Below, piece by piece: positions 25,327 to 34,144 of a DNA stretch of 64,000 nt. The number at the start of each line of letters is the position of its first letter. Position 1 is the first letter of the stretch. The translations under genes and the position numbers were made by a program. The stretch is from Flexivirga meconopsidis (GTDB taxonomy: Bacteria > Actinomycetota > Actinomycetes > Actinomycetales > Dermatophilaceae), in the NCBI RefSeq assembly GCF_026162425.1, contig NZ_JAOBQJ010000004.1, forward strand, positions 248,001 to 312,000, read 5' to 3'. The notes below the pieces were generated by a model, which was given only the letters and a program-made list of their open reading frames with translations, was not told the origin of the DNA and searched no databases.

Positions 25327-25746
25327 TCAGCGGATGCCGAACGCACTCCCGGCGCCCGGCTTGTTCGCGTTGACGAGGTCGACCACGAAAATAAGCGTCT
25401 CGTTCGGACCGATCGCGCCGCCGGCACCGCTCTCGCCATACGCCAGGTCGGAGGGGATGATCAGCTTGCGGCGGCCGCCGACCTTCATCCCGACGATGCC
25501 CTTGTCCCAGCCCGGGATGACCTGGCCGACGCCGACCTGGAAGTCCAGCGGCGCGCCGCGGTTCCAGGACGCGTCGAACTCCTCGCCCGTGGAGTGCGCG
25601 ACACCGACGTAATGCGCGGAGATCTGGTCACCGGCCTCGGCCTGGCGGCCGTCGCCCTCCCAGATGTCCTCGATGACGAGCTCGGTGGGGGCCTCGTCCC
25701 CGGGGAAGTCGATCTCGGGTTTGGTGGTGTTGGGATCGAACGGCAT
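25327..25746 (-). CDS. FKBP-type peptidyl-prolyl isomerase (cytoplasmic)
   Basis: 139 residues, a single FKBP domain without signal peptide. Core motifs: SAHYVGVAHSTGEEFDASWNRGAPLDFQVGVGQVIPGWDKGIVGMKVGGRRKLIIPSDLAYGE, with the tryptophan of the active-site floor, and NETLIFVVDLV. Expected to assist proline-limited folding; the N-terminal PNTTKPEIDFPG resembles the actinobacterial FKBP next to pafA. Follows the FKBP lipoprotein gene by 53 bp. Confidence 0.95.
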   Translation of the reverse strand: MPFDPNTTKPEIDFPGDEAPTELVIEDIWEGDGRQAEAGDQISAHYVGVAHSTGEEFDASWNRGAPLDFQVGVGQVIPGWDKGIVGMKVGGRRKLIIPSDLAYGESGAGGAIGPNETLIFVVDLVNANKPGAGSAFGIR

Positions 25747-25799
25747 TGGGATACCTCGGTTTTCGCTCGCAGGGACGATGTATGTCGTAACGGGTGGCG

Positions 25800-26855
25800 T
25801 CAGATCGCGGCCACGATGTCGACCGCGAAGACGATCGTGTCGGTGCCCTTGATGCTGCCATCCTGGCTGCCTGCGGAGCCATAGCCCTCGGCGGGCGGCA
25901 CGACGATCAGGACACGGTCACCGACCTTCTTGCCGACCAGCGTCTTGTCCCAACCCGGGATGACCTTGCCGACCCCGATCGGGAACCCGGTCGGCTGGCC
26001 GCCGCGGGTGCCGGTCGAGTCGAAGACCTTGCCGGCCTTGCCCTTGGTCCAGACCACGCCGGTGTAGAGCGCGTAGACCGTCTGGCCCTTCTTCACCTCG
26101 GCGCCGTCACCGTTGATCAGGTTGGCCGATTCCAGCTTCTTGGGCGCGTCGGCGTTCGGCATCGTGATCGTGGCCGGTTTGGCGGCGCCGTCCCACTTCA
26201 CCGTCGGCATGCCGGACTTCGGCGCCACTGCCTTGCCGGTCGCCTCCTTGAGCGGCGTCACGGCCGAGTTGATCTTCATGTAGAAGACCAGGGTGTCGCC
26301 GGCGCCGACTCCGAGCTGCGGGTTGCCCTGGTCACCGAACGCGTCCTTCGGCGGTATGGCGACGGTCTCGGTCGTGCCGACCTTCTTGCCCTTGATGGCG
26401 GACACCAGACCCGGGAACTGCGCGGGGTCCTTCAGCGCCAGGGTCACCGGCTGGTCGCTGAAGGTGTTGGCGAGCGCCTTGCCCGTCTTGCCGTCCATGA
26501 CCGTGTAGTCGACCGACGCGATCTGGTCGTCCTTCACGGCGGGGCCGGTGCCCTCCTTCAGCACGTTCACGGTGGTCTTGTTGACCTGGAACGGCTTCTT
26601 GGACAGCGACACGGCCGGCTTCTTCGGGTCCTTGGTGTCGACCTTGATCGCGCTCATCGGCGTGACGTCCTTGTCCGCCACGGTGGCCGGCGGCTTCGAG
26701 GCCGACGCCGAGCCCGAGCCTGAGCCCGATGCGGAGGCCGCCGGGGTCGACGCCGAGTTGCCCGCCTTGCCCGTCGAACTGCTGCTGCCGCATCCGGCGA
26801 GAACGAGCACGGGCAGGGTGCCTGCGGCGAGCAGGCGGAGGGGAATACGGCGCAC
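25800..26855 (-). CDS. Lipoprotein with two FKBP domains
   Basis: About 351 residues. The N-terminus VRRIPLRLLAAGTLPVLVLAGC is a lipoprotein signal with lipobox LAGC, so it would be modified by the Lgt/Lsp/Lnt route and held outside the membrane. Then a Ser/Ala-rich linker, a degenerate FKBP domain (VASVDYTVMDGKTGKAL... TETVAIPPKDAFGDQG) and a second, better one (YALYTGVVWTKGKAGKVFDSTG... GVGKVIPGWDKTLVGKKVGDRVLIVVPPAEGYG). GTG 26855 with AGAGG upstream is preferred; the open frame runs on to 26912. First gene of the FKBP pair. Confidence 0.9.
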   Translation of the reverse strand: MRRIPLRLLAAGTLPVLVLAGCGSSSSTGKAGNSASTPAASASGSGSGSASASKPPATVADKDVTPMSAIKVDTKDPKKPAVSLSKKPFQVNKTTVNVLKEGTGPAVKDDQIASVDYTVMDGKTGKALANTFSDQPVTLALKDPAQFPGLVSAIKGKKVGTTETVAIPPKDAFGDQGNPQLGVGAGDTLVFYMKINSAVTPLKEATGKAVAPKSGMPTVKWDGAAKPATITMPNADAPKKLESANLINGDGAEVKKGQTVYALYTGVVWTKGKAGKVFDSTGTRGGQPTGFPIGVGKVIPGWDKTLVGKKVGDRVLIVVPPAEGYGSAGSQDGSIKGTDTIVFAVDIVAAI

Positions 26856-26951
26856 GTCGAAAAACCTCTTAGCGGTCGCTGTGGGAGAAACTTGCGGCGC
26901 CACCATAACCATCCGCGCTGTGCGCGTGGTGTGCCCGTCCTGATGGACGGC

Positions 26952-26984
26952 GCTTTTGTATGGCGGGCACCGTCATACAAAAGC
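26952..26984. other. 11-bp perfect inverted repeat between pafA and the FKBP lipoprotein
   Basis: GCTTTTGTATG (26952-26962) and CATACAAAAGC (26974-26984), 11-nt spacer. It sits about 30 nt past the pafA stop and about 100 nt before the lipoprotein start. No terminal T-run, so it may be an operator or a weak terminator. Confidence 0.6.
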
Positions 26985-27014
26985 TGCGCGTGGCCGGTCG
27001 GTTCGCCGGTGCGG

Positions 27015-28376
27015 TCACATCCCGTCGATGAGCCGCTGCACCCGCGGGTCGGAGGCGCTGAACGGGTCCTTCACCAGCACCGTGCGCTGCGCCTGGTCGT
27101 TGAGCTTCAGGTGCACCCAGTCGACGGTGAAGTCGCGTCGCTTGGCCTGGGCGGCACGGATGAAGTCGCCGCGCAGCTTGGCCCGGGTGGTCTGCGGCGG
27201 GAACGTCTTGCCCTCGAAGACCTCGACGTCCGAACTGACCCGGGCCGCCTGCCCGCGCCGCTGCAGCAGGTAGAACAGTCCCCGCCGGCGGTTGATGTCG
27301 TGGTAGGTCAGGTCGAGCTGCAGCATCCGCGGATCGTCCAGGGCCAGATCGTGTTTGGCGGCGTACTGGTCGAGCAGCTTGTGCTTGATCACCCAGTCGA
27401 TCTCGGTGTCGACCAGGCCCAAATTGCCGGTCTCGACAGCGGTGAGAGTGCGACCCCACAGGTCCATGATGCGCTTGGTGAGGTCGTCGGTCAGGCCGCG
27501 CTCGTCGACGTACTGCTGTGCCTTCTCGAAGTATTCGGCCTGGATCTGCAGCGCGGACAGTTCGCGACCGTTGGCGAGCTTGACCGGGGCACGGCCGGCG
27601 ATGTCATGGCTGATTTCGCGGATCGCGCGAATCGGGTTCTCGAGGCTGAGGTCTCGCATCACCACTCCGTCCTCGATCATCCGCAGCACCAGGTGCGCCG
27701 AGCCGAGTTTGAGCAGGGTGGTGGTCTCGCTCATGTTGCTGTCGCCGACGATCACGTGCAGCCGCCGGTAGCGCTCGGCGTCGGCGTGCGGCTCGTCGCG
27801 GGTGTTGATGATCGGGCGGGATCTGGTGGTCGCGCTGCTTACGCCTTCCCAGATGTGGTCGGCTCGTTGGCTCACGCAGTAGGTCGGCTTGTGCCCGAGC
27901 AGCGCAATCTTGCCGGCGCCGCAGGTGATCTGCCGGCTCACCAGGAAGGGGATGAGGATGTCGCTGACCTTCTGGAACTCGCCCGCGCGTCCGATCAGGT
28001 AGTTCTCGTGGCAGCCGTAGGAGTTGCCGGCCGAGTCGGTGTTGTTCTTGAAGACGTAGATCTTGCCCTCGACGCCCTCCTCGGCGAGCCGGCCTTGCGC
28101 CTCCTCGACGAGACCTTCGATGATGCGTTCGCCCGCCTTGTCGTGGATGACTGCCTCGCGCACGTCGTCGCACTCGGGTGTGGCGTACTCGGGGTGGCTA
28201 CCGACATCGAGGTAGAGCCGGGAACCGTTGCCCAGGAACACATTCGACGACCGGCCCCACGAGACGACCTTGCGGAAGAGGTAGCGGGCGACCTCGTCGG
28301 GGGTGAGCCGGCGCTGACCGTCGAAGGTGCAGGTCACGCCGTATTCGTTCTCGATGCCGAAAATGCGCCGCTCCAT
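27015..28376 (-). CDS. pafA: Pup-protein ligase PafA
   Basis: 453 residues, normal length. Related to glutamine synthetase/carboxylate-amine ligases; it couples the C-terminal Glu of Pup to substrate lysines with ATP. GIENEYG at the N-terminus (metal binding) and [16 protein letters not shown] with catalytic Asp57 are present, as are [17 protein letters not shown] and [28 protein letters not shown] lies six nt before the ATG, which predicts a leaderless mRNA. The same -10 hexamer appears at pup, dop and arc. Confidence 0.98.
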   Translation of the reverse strand: MERRIFGIENEYGVTCTFDGQRRLTPDEVARYLFRKVVSWGRSSNVFLGNGSRLYLDVGSHPEYATPECDDVREAVIHDKAGERIIEGLVEEAQGRLAEEGVEGKIYVFKNNTDSAGNSYGCHENYLIGRAGEFQKVSDILIPFLVSRQITCGAGKIALLGHKPTYCVSQRADHIWEGVSSATTRSRPIINTRDEPHADAERYRRLHVIVGDSNMSETTTLLKLGSAHLVLRMIEDGVVMRDLSLENPIRAIREISHDIAGRAPVKLANGRELSALQIQAEYFEKAQQYVDERGLTDDLTKRIMDLWGRTLTAVETGNLGLVDTEIDWVIKHKLLDQYAAKHDLALDDPRMLQLDLTYHDINRRRGLFYLLQRRGQAARVSSDVEVFEGKTFPPQTTRAKLRGDFIRAAQAKRRDFTVDWVHLKLNDQAQRTVLVKDPFSASDPRVQRLIDGM

Positions 28377-28385
28377 GTACCGACC

Positions 28386-29054
28386 CTAATCCTCGGCCGC
28401 CCGCGCGTCAGCGGATGTCTCACGGGTGTCCCGCCATACAGTGCCGACGCGGTGGGCTCGTGCCGCGCCGCCGGTCAGCGCGGCGAGCAACGCGTCGGCC
28501 GCGGCCGGCTCGGCGACCGCAAGGTGCAGGGTCACTCCGGAGCCGGTGTAGTCGGTATCGAGCACCTCGATGCCGCGCGTTCGCAGCTCAGCCTCGACCT
28601 TGCCGGCCTGCGCGTGCGACAGGGGCACGTCGAGCAGCGTCCGCTGCCGTCGTATGACGGGAGTCACCCCCTCGATCGCGGCCTCCACCGCTCCGGCATA
28701 CGCCCGGGCCAGGCCGCCCGTGCCGAGCAGCGTGCCACCGAACCAACGGGTCACCACGGCCACCACGTCGGTCAGCCCGGCGCCGCCGCGCAGCGCGGCC
28801 AACATGGGCGCGCCCGCGGTGCCGGAGGGCTCGCCGTCGTCATTGCTGCGTTGCACCCGCGCGTCCGGCCCGAGCACGAATGCTGAACAGTGATGCCGCG
28901 CCTCGGGGTATGCCGCTCGCTGGCCGGCGATCACCGCCCGCGCCGCGTCCTCGGTCTCCACTCGGGCCAGCACGGCGAGGAAGCGCGAGCGGCTCACCTC
29001 GAGCTCGCCGCGGCAATCGCGGGCAATGGTGCGGTAGTTCGGCTGTTCGGTCAT
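28386..29054 (-). CDS. YigZ/IMPACT family protein
   Basis: 222 residues. The IMPACT N-terminal domain is clear: EVSRSRFLAVLARVETEDAARAVI, YPEARHHCSAFVLG, SNDDGEPSGTAGAPML and VTRWFGGTLLGTGGLARAY are the family signature blocks, followed by the small C-terminal UPF0029-like domain. Bacterial YigZ has no firm function; the eukaryotic homologue regulates Gcn2. Immediately upstream of pafA (9 bp between stop and start) on the same strand. Confidence 0.93.
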   Translation of the reverse strand: MTEQPNYRTIARDCRGELEVSRSRFLAVLARVETEDAARAVIAGQRAAYPEARHHCSAFVLGPDARVQRSNDDGEPSGTAGAPMLAALRGGAGLTDVVAVVTRWFGGTLLGTGGLARAYAGAVEAAIEGVTPVIRRQRTLLDVPLSHAQAGKVEAELRTRGIEVLDTDYTGSGVTLHLAVAEPAAADALLAALTGGAARAHRVGTVWRDTRETSADARAAED

Positions 29055-29317
29055 CTTCTGGAGTTGGTTGGTTGCGCGCCGTCCCGTCGGCCTGGGTCGG
29101 TGCTGACGGTGCTCACGGTGCTGCTGGTTGGTGCTAGTCGCTGGCGGTGCTGCTGGTCGCTGACTGTGCTGGCGGTGCTGCTGGTTGGTGCTGGTCGCTG
29201 GCGGTGCTGGCGGCCCTGCTGGTCGCTGGCCCCGACCCGCACCCGTCGGCGTCGGCGCATGGTCGCACCGGGTCGTTTTCGCCGAACGCCGGGGGTTTGG
29301 TTACTGTATCCACACTC
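29055..29317. repeat. Degenerate CTGGT-rich minisatellite in divergent region
   Basis: Between yigZ and the first hemolysin-family gene. A 37-bp block at 29116-29152 recurs with one mismatch at 29173-29209 (57-bp period), surrounded by more diverged copies of GGTGCTG/GGTCGCTGG up to about 29232. TACTGT is found 10 nt before the ATG at 29318 and may be the -10 of that gene. Confidence 0.75.
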
Positions 29318-30811
29318 ATGATCGAACTGCTGCTGCTGTTCATTGCCCTCCTCATGGTGCTCGGCTGCGGCATTTTTGTTGCCGCCGAGTTCTCGTTCAT
29401 CACCGTCGATCGGCTGGCCGTCGAGCGCGCCGCCTCCGCGGGTGACCGCACCGCGGACGGCCTGCTGCACGGGCTGCGGTCGCTGTCGACCCAGCTGTCC
29501 GGTGCACAACTCGGCATCACCATCACCAACCTGGCGATCGGCTTTCTCGCCGAACCGGCGATTGCGAAGCTGTTGCACGGTCCACTTGAGTCCACCGGCG
29601 TCCCGTCCGGGACGGTGCCCGCGATCGCGGTCATCGTGGCCATGGTGCTCAGCACGGCCGGCACCATGGTGATCGGCGAGTTGGTGCCGAAGAACCTCGC
29701 AATCGCGTTGCCCATGCGCACCGCGCGCAGCGTGCAGGGCTTCATGCGTGGCTTCACTGCCGTCACCCGGCCGGCGATCGCGGTGCTCAACGGCGCGGCG
29801 AACGCGGCGCTGCGCCGGATGGGCATCGAGCCGACCGAGGAACTCGCGTCCGCGCGCAGCCCGCAGGAACTCTCCTTCCTGGTCGAGCATTCGGCCCAGG
29901 CCGGTGTGCTGCCGGCCGACACCGCGCGGCTGCTGCGGCGCAGCCTGGAGTTCGGCGAACGACGCGCGAGCGACGTCATGACCCCGCGCAGCACGGTCCA
30001 CTTCGTCGGCCCGGACGACTCGCTCGCCGATGTGGTGCGCCTGGTGCGCGCTACCGGTCACTCTCGCTTCCCGGTGCTCGACGCCGGCACCGATGAGGTT
30101 GTGGGCGTGATCGCGACCGGCGGGCTGTTGCGCGTTCCGGCGCCGAAACGCGCTGGTACGTCGGTGCGTTCGGCCATGCGCACACCCCTGCTCGTGCCGG
30201 CGTCGGTCGATCTCGACTCGCTCCTCGGCCAGTTGCGCGACGGCGGGCAGCAACTCGCCGTGGTGATCGACGAGTACGGCGGCGTCGACGGTGTTGTGAC
30301 CCTGGAGGACCTGGTCGAGGAACTCGTCGGCGCGGTCGACGACGAGCACGACACGCACTCCACCCCGGTGCGCGAGGTGGTCCCGGGCACGTGGGAGCTG
30401 TCCGGTTTGCTGCGTCCCGACGAAATCCGCGATGCGATCGGTGTCGAGCTCCCGGAGGATGAGGAGTACGAGACTCTCGGCGGGCTGATCGTCGACCGAC
30501 TCGGGCGGCTGGCGCGCGACGGTGACGTGGTGCGACTGCAGCTGTATGACGATGACGCTGCGCCATACGAGGTGGAGCTGCGGGTGCTGGCGATGGACGA
30601 CCTGCGCGTGGACGCGGTGCGGGTGAGCGTGCACCGCGACGCCCACGAACGTCCCGGCGGAAGATCAGCCGGCGACGAAGCGCCCGGCGGAAGATCAGTC
30701 GGCGATGAGCCCGCCGGCGACCGGCCCGACACTCACGACCAACCCGACCCTCACGACGAACTCGACACTCACGGCCAATCTCACCCCGAGGGCGGTGAGC
30801 GACGTGGGTAA
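29318..30811 (+). CDS. Hemolysin-family (CNNM/CorC) membrane protein with CBS domains
   Basis: 497 residues. DUF21 membrane domain with four helices (MIELLLLFIALLMVLGCGIFVAAEFSFITVDR and GELVPKNLAIA are its signature), then two CBS domains (TPRSTVHFVGPDDSLADVVRLV... HSRFPVLD; MRTPLLVPASVDLDSLL... VVIDEYGGVDGVVTLEDLVEELVG) and a CorC/HlyC C-terminal domain. Related proteins move Mg2+/Co2+ or Na+. The last 60 residues are a low-complexity tail made by 30-bp and 18-bp tandem repeats. Overlaps the next paralogous gene by 17 bp. Confidence 0.92.
   Translation: MIELLLLFIALLMVLGCGIFVAAEFSFITVDRLAVERAASAGDRTADGLLHGLRSLSTQLSGAQLGITITNLAIGFLAEPAIAKLLHGPLESTGVPSGTVPAIAVIVAMVLSTAGTMVIGELVPKNLAIALPMRTARSVQGFMRGFTAVTRPAIAVLNGAANAALRRMGIEPTEELASARSPQELSFLVEHSAQAGVLPADTARLLRRSLEFGERRASDVMTPRSTVHFVGPDDSLADVVRLVRATGHSRFPVLDAGTDEVVGVIATGGLLRVPAPKRAGTSVRSAMRTPLLVPASVDLDSLLGQLRDGGQQLAVVIDEYGGVDGVVTLEDLVEELVGAVDDEHDTHSTPVREVVPGTWELSGLLRPDEIRDAIGVELPEDEEYETLGGLIVDRLGRLARDGDVVRLQLYDDDAAPYEVELRVLAMDDLRVDAVRVSVHRDAHERPGGRSAGDEAPGGRSVGDEPAGDRPDTHDQPDPHDELDTHGQSHPEGGERRG
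30653..30778. repeat. Two small tandem repeats in the 3' end of the first hemolysin-family gene
   Basis: A 30-bp unit beginning CCCGGCGGAAGATCAG occurs at 30653-30682 and 30683-30712; an 18-bp unit like CCCGACACTCACGACCAA occurs three times at 30725-30778. Both keep the reading frame. Confidence 0.85.
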
Positions 30812-31829
30812 CTGGATCGCGCTCGGCTTCGCGGTGGTGCTGTTGCTACTCAACGCGTTCTTCGTGGGCGCGGAGTTCGCGCTGATCTCTGCACGGCGCT
30901 CGGCGGTCGAGCCCAAGGCGCGTGAGGGTTCGCGTGCTGCCCGGATCACCGTCTCCGCGATGGAGCAGGTGTCGTTGATGATGGCGACCGCGCAACTCGG
31001 GATCACCCTGGCGTCACTGGGACTCGGTGCACTCGGCGAACCCGCGGTCGCCCACCTGATGGAGCCGGTTTTCCAGCTGCTCGGCATCCCCGAATCGGTC
31101 AGCACGATCGTCGCGTTCGTGATCGCCCTCGCGATCGTGGTCTTCCTGCATGTGGTGCTCGGCGAGATGATCCCCAAGAACATCGCGCTCGCCGGGCCCG
31201 ACCGGGCAGCGCTCTGGCTCACTCCCCCGCTGGTGTTGATCAGCAAGTTGCTCTGGCCGTTCGTGGTCTCGCTCAACGCGTTGGCCAACCTCGTCCTGCG
31301 GATCCTGCGGGTGGAGCCCAAGGACGAGGTGAGCAGCACCTTCAATCGCGATCAGGTCGGCGAGCTCGTCGCCGAATCACGGCGTGAGGGTCTGCTCGAC
31401 GACGCCGAACAGGCTTTGCTTGCAGGCGCACTCGGTTTCGAGGAGCAGACGGTCGCGGACGCGATGGTGCCCATGCACCGGGTCGTCACGGTGCCGGTTT
31501 CGGTGTCGCGCAGTCAGGTCGAGGCCGTCGCCGCCAAGGCGGGCTACTCCCGGCTGCCGGTGGTGCCCGACAACGGCGGTATGCCGGTCGGCTACCTGCA
31601 CCTGAAGGACCTGCTGATCCTGGACGGCGAAGACATCTCGGAGGTCGTGCCGGCCCGCCTGCTACGTCCACTGCCCAAGCTGGCCCATTCCGGGGATCTG
31701 GGCGCGGCAATGGAAATGATGCAGCAGCACCAGGTGCATCTCGCGTTGGTGACCGACGGCGCCGAACCGGTCGGACTGCTCGCTCTCGAGGATGTGTTGT
31801 CACGGCTCATCGGGCGAGTGCGCGGTTAG
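30795..31829 (+). CDS. Second hemolysin-family (CNNM/CorC) membrane protein with CBS domains
   Basis: 344 residues. DUF21 domain (WIALGFAVVLLLLNAFFVGAEFALISARRSAVE and LGEMIPKNIALAGP), then a CBS pair (AMVPMHRVVTVPVSVSRSQVEAV... YSRLPVVPDNGGMPVGYLHLKDLL; HLALVTDGAEPVGLLALEDVLSRLIG). It lacks the CorC C-terminal domain of its upstream paralogue. GTG 30795 (GAGGGC just upstream) overlaps the preceding stop by 17 bp; the ATG at 30705 would add a Thr/Asn-rich stretch that only reflects the repeat in the other frame. The pair probably forms a heteromer. Confidence 0.9.
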   Translation: MSDVGNWIALGFAVVLLLLNAFFVGAEFALISARRSAVEPKAREGSRAARITVSAMEQVSLMMATAQLGITLASLGLGALGEPAVAHLMEPVFQLLGIPESVSTIVAFVIALAIVVFLHVVLGEMIPKNIALAGPDRAALWLTPPLVLISKLLWPFVVSLNALANLVLRILRVEPKDEVSSTFNRDQVGELVAESRREGLLDDAEQALLAGALGFEEQTVADAMVPMHRVVTVPVSVSRSQVEAVAAKAGYSRLPVVPDNGGMPVGYLHLKDLLILDGEDISEVVPARLLRPLPKLAHSGDLGAAMEMMQQHQVHLALVTDGAEPVGLLALEDVLSRLIGRVRG

Positions 31830-31950
31830 CGGCTTTAGCGGCGCACGGCCACGCTCGCCGGAAGGCCAACGTCTTCATCCTGACAACTTAAGGAAAAGTC
31901 CTACATTTGCGTATGGCGGGGTCGCGCAGCGGCTGCCCACATGGTCCTGG

Positions 31951-32013
31951 TCAGGCTGCACGTTGGCGGCCTCGATGTCCTCAGCATCCACGTTGGCGGC
32001 CGCGATGTCCTCA
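31951..32013. repeat. 30-bp tandem duplication abutting the HNH gene stop
   Basis: Units 31951-31980 and 31981-32010 share CACGTTGGCGGCC and GATGTCC; a third partial copy holds the stop codon of the HNH-endonuclease gene. The neighbouring frame reads through it as an acidic AEDIEAANV repeat. The rest of the 31830-32010 gap shows no gene. Confidence 0.8.
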
Positions 32014-33672
32014 GGCTCCAGGCGGGTCGGGGTCATCCTCGATGTCGTCGTTTCGTCGAGCCACCCGTTCGCTGTTTCGTCGCACGATCCGCTCGACCGG
32101 GCCGATGTCCGTTGCGCGCCGCGGGTCGAATCGGACCCACGCGAGGTGCAGCGGGTCGTTCGTCGGCCCGGCATACGGCGCAAAGTCTCTCGCGGCCGGG
32201 GTGGTCGCGGCCGGATCTGGCTCGGTCGGTGTTGGCTCGGGCGGGTCTGGCGAGCAGCCGGTGGGCGACGGCCCGCGAGGGTTCGGGCGGGTCGGGCCGA
32301 TGGCCGCGCCACCGCGCTCGGTGAAGATGACACCGTCGCGGCGGCTCGGGTCGCCGACGATCGTGAACGCGCCACGGTGGTGCTCATGATGGTGAAACCG
32401 ACAGAGCATGATGAGCCGGTTGTCGTCGGTCGCGCCGCCGTTGATCCAGTGGTCGAGGTGGTGACACTCGAGGTTGTGCAACGCGAGGCACCCAGGGAAT
32501 CGGCAACCGCGGTCGCGATCTTCGAGGATGCGGCGAGTCCGCGCGGGAACGATGCGCTGAGATCGCCCAACGTTCACCGGGCGGCCCTCGGTCTCCCAGA
32601 TCGGCTGCACCGACCCGTCGCAGATCATCCGATCACGCAGGCTGGGCGGTATCGCCGCCCCCTTCTGCAGCCATGCGTTGCCGGCGGTGTCGAGGTGGAG
32701 ATAGACCCGATAACGATCGGCGCGGGAGCCACCGACCGGTGCCCCGGTGTCGAGTGACCGCTCGGCCAGCACGGCCATCGCCTCGCCGAGCGTTGATCTG
32801 TTCGGCGGCGGGCTGGCCGGCGAATGCGGCGAAGTGGCCTTCCCATCCGGCGCGTCGGCGGACCTCGACTGGTTTCGGCGCAGCGCGAACAACGCATCCT
32901 TGGCCTCGAGCAGAGCCTGCTCCACGAGGGCCCCGATGTCGGCCGGTGCCTCGTAGGTCAGCTTGAATCGGCCGGCCGCGTAGCGCATGTGGAGTTGCGC
33001 CGCCGCGGTCGCCGGGTCGAACAGGTCGGGTGCCCGCTGCTCTGCGGCATCGACGGACTGCTGCTGCGTCTCGACGTCGTCGACAGCTCCGTCCGGCAGG
33101 TATGCCGTTGCCCCGGATCCGTCGTCGTCGGCGACGGTGTCGGCGTTGAACTCATATCGAGTCAGGCTGCGCCGCAACTGGGTCACTGTGGCGTAGGACG
33201 CGAACTCGGCGACATCCTCGTCATACGCAGCAGGGGTGTACTTTGCGACGACGGCGGCTTGGCCCAGGGTGAGCCTGCCGTTGTCGAGCAGCGTTGACAT
33301 CCGGGGCAATTCGTCCGCGCGTCGGGCGATCCGGACGATGTCGTGCGCGCTCGACCAGGCGACGCCGGCGAATGCGGTCAGCCAGTGCTCTGGTGACTTC
33401 AGCCCGGCACCGGCCCACAGCTCGTCAGCCAGCACCCGACGCATCAGGTCGACGAGTCGGCTGTGGCCGTTGTTGATCTGACCGCAGATCTCGCCGAGCT
33501 CGTCACGAGCGAGTTGTAGCGGGTTGGCCGGTTGCGCAGTGTCGTCACCGGGAGCCAGCAGGTCGGACGGGTCGTCAGAACCGACGGAGGAACCGGTCGG
33601 ATGAGGCGAATTTGCCACAGTGTCAGTGTATTTCGCACTATCACTCGGCTGCGGAGTCGGACTTCCGCGCAT
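32011..33672 (-). CDS. DUF222 / HNH endonuclease (13E12-like)
   Basis: About 553 residues. N-terminal DUF222 helical domain (ELGEICGQINNGHSRLVDLMRRVLADELWAGAGLKSPEHWLTAFAG... ARRADELPRMSTLLDNGRLTLGQAAVVAKYTP) and an HNH nuclease: CRFPGCLALHNLECHHLDHWINGGATDDNRLIMLCRFHHHEHH. Such proteins are multi-copy in actinobacterial genomes and linked to M. tuberculosis 13E12 repeats; the role is unsettled. ATG 33672 follows GCAGGA; ATG 33687 is an alternative. A TGTCGGTG-N8-TTGACT element lies before 33687. The C-terminus is Pro/Thr-rich and disordered. Confidence 0.88.
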   Translation of the reverse strand: MRGSPTPQPSDSAKYTDTVANSPHPTGSSVGSDDPSDLLAPGDDTAQPANPLQLARDELGEICGQINNGHSRLVDLMRRVLADELWAGAGLKSPEHWLTAFAGVAWSSAHDIVRIARRADELPRMSTLLDNGRLTLGQAAVVAKYTPAAYDEDVAEFASYATVTQLRRSLTRYEFNADTVADDDGSGATAYLPDGAVDDVETQQQSVDAAEQRAPDLFDPATAAAQLHMRYAAGRFKLTYEAPADIGALVEQALLEAKDALFALRRNQSRSADAPDGKATSPHSPASPPPNRSTLGEAMAVLAERSLDTGAPVGGSRADRYRVYLHLDTAGNAWLQKGAAIPPSLRDRMICDGSVQPIWETEGRPVNVGRSQRIVPARTRRILEDRDRGCRFPGCLALHNLECHHLDHWINGGATDDNRLIMLCRFHHHEHHRGAFTIVGDPSRRDGVIFTERGGAAIGPTRPNPRGPSPTGCSPDPPEPTPTEPDPAATTPAARDFAPYAGPTNDPLHLAWVRFDPRRATDIGPVERIVRRNSERVARRNDDIEDDPDPPGA

Positions 33673-33766
33673 TCGTCCTGCGGTCATGCGAGCAGTCAAA
33701 CACCGACCACCGACAGCCCGTTCGGACGCCGACGATCGCTGTCCCTGACCCCGCTACCCTGACCAG

Positions 33767-34144
33767 ATGGGCGTCCTACAGTTCGACCATCTGGTGCTCC
33801 GCGTCGCGGATGTCGAGCGTGCACTCGACTTCTACACCCACGGGCTCGGCCTCCCGGCGGAGCGGGTCGAGCAGTGGCGGGCCGGCCGACTGCCGTTCCC
33901 GTCGGTGCGCGTCACCGACGAGACGATCATCGACCTGGTCGCGGGCCAGCCGTCGGCGGCGCTCGACCACTTCTGCCTCGTCGTCGAACCTGGGGATGCT
34001 GAGGCGCTACTGGCCAACCCGTGGCTGCAGTTCACCGACCGCACGCCGGCCGAGCGGTCGGGGGCACGCGGCACGGGAATGTCGCTCTACACCACGGACC
34101 CGGACGGCAACACCATCGAATTACGTTGGTATCCCGGAAGCTAA
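33767..34144 (+). CDS. VOC family protein
   Basis: 125 residues; single VOC unit pair. Starts LQFDHLVLRVADVERALDFYTHGLGL and ends MSLYTTDPDGNTIELRWYP, the canonical D-P-x-G-N-x-I-E-L closing motif with the metal glutamate; the first histidine (DHLVL) is present too. Similar proteins are often called VirA/VirC-like glyoxalases; the substrate is unknown. TACCCT is located six nt before the ATG, so leaderless translation is likely. Confidence 0.92.
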   Translation: MGVLQFDHLVLRVADVERALDFYTHGLGLPAERVEQWRAGRLPFPSVRVTDETIIDLVAGQPSAALDHFCLVVEPGDAEALLANPWLQFTDRTPAERSGARGTGMSLYTTDPDGNTIELRWYPGS

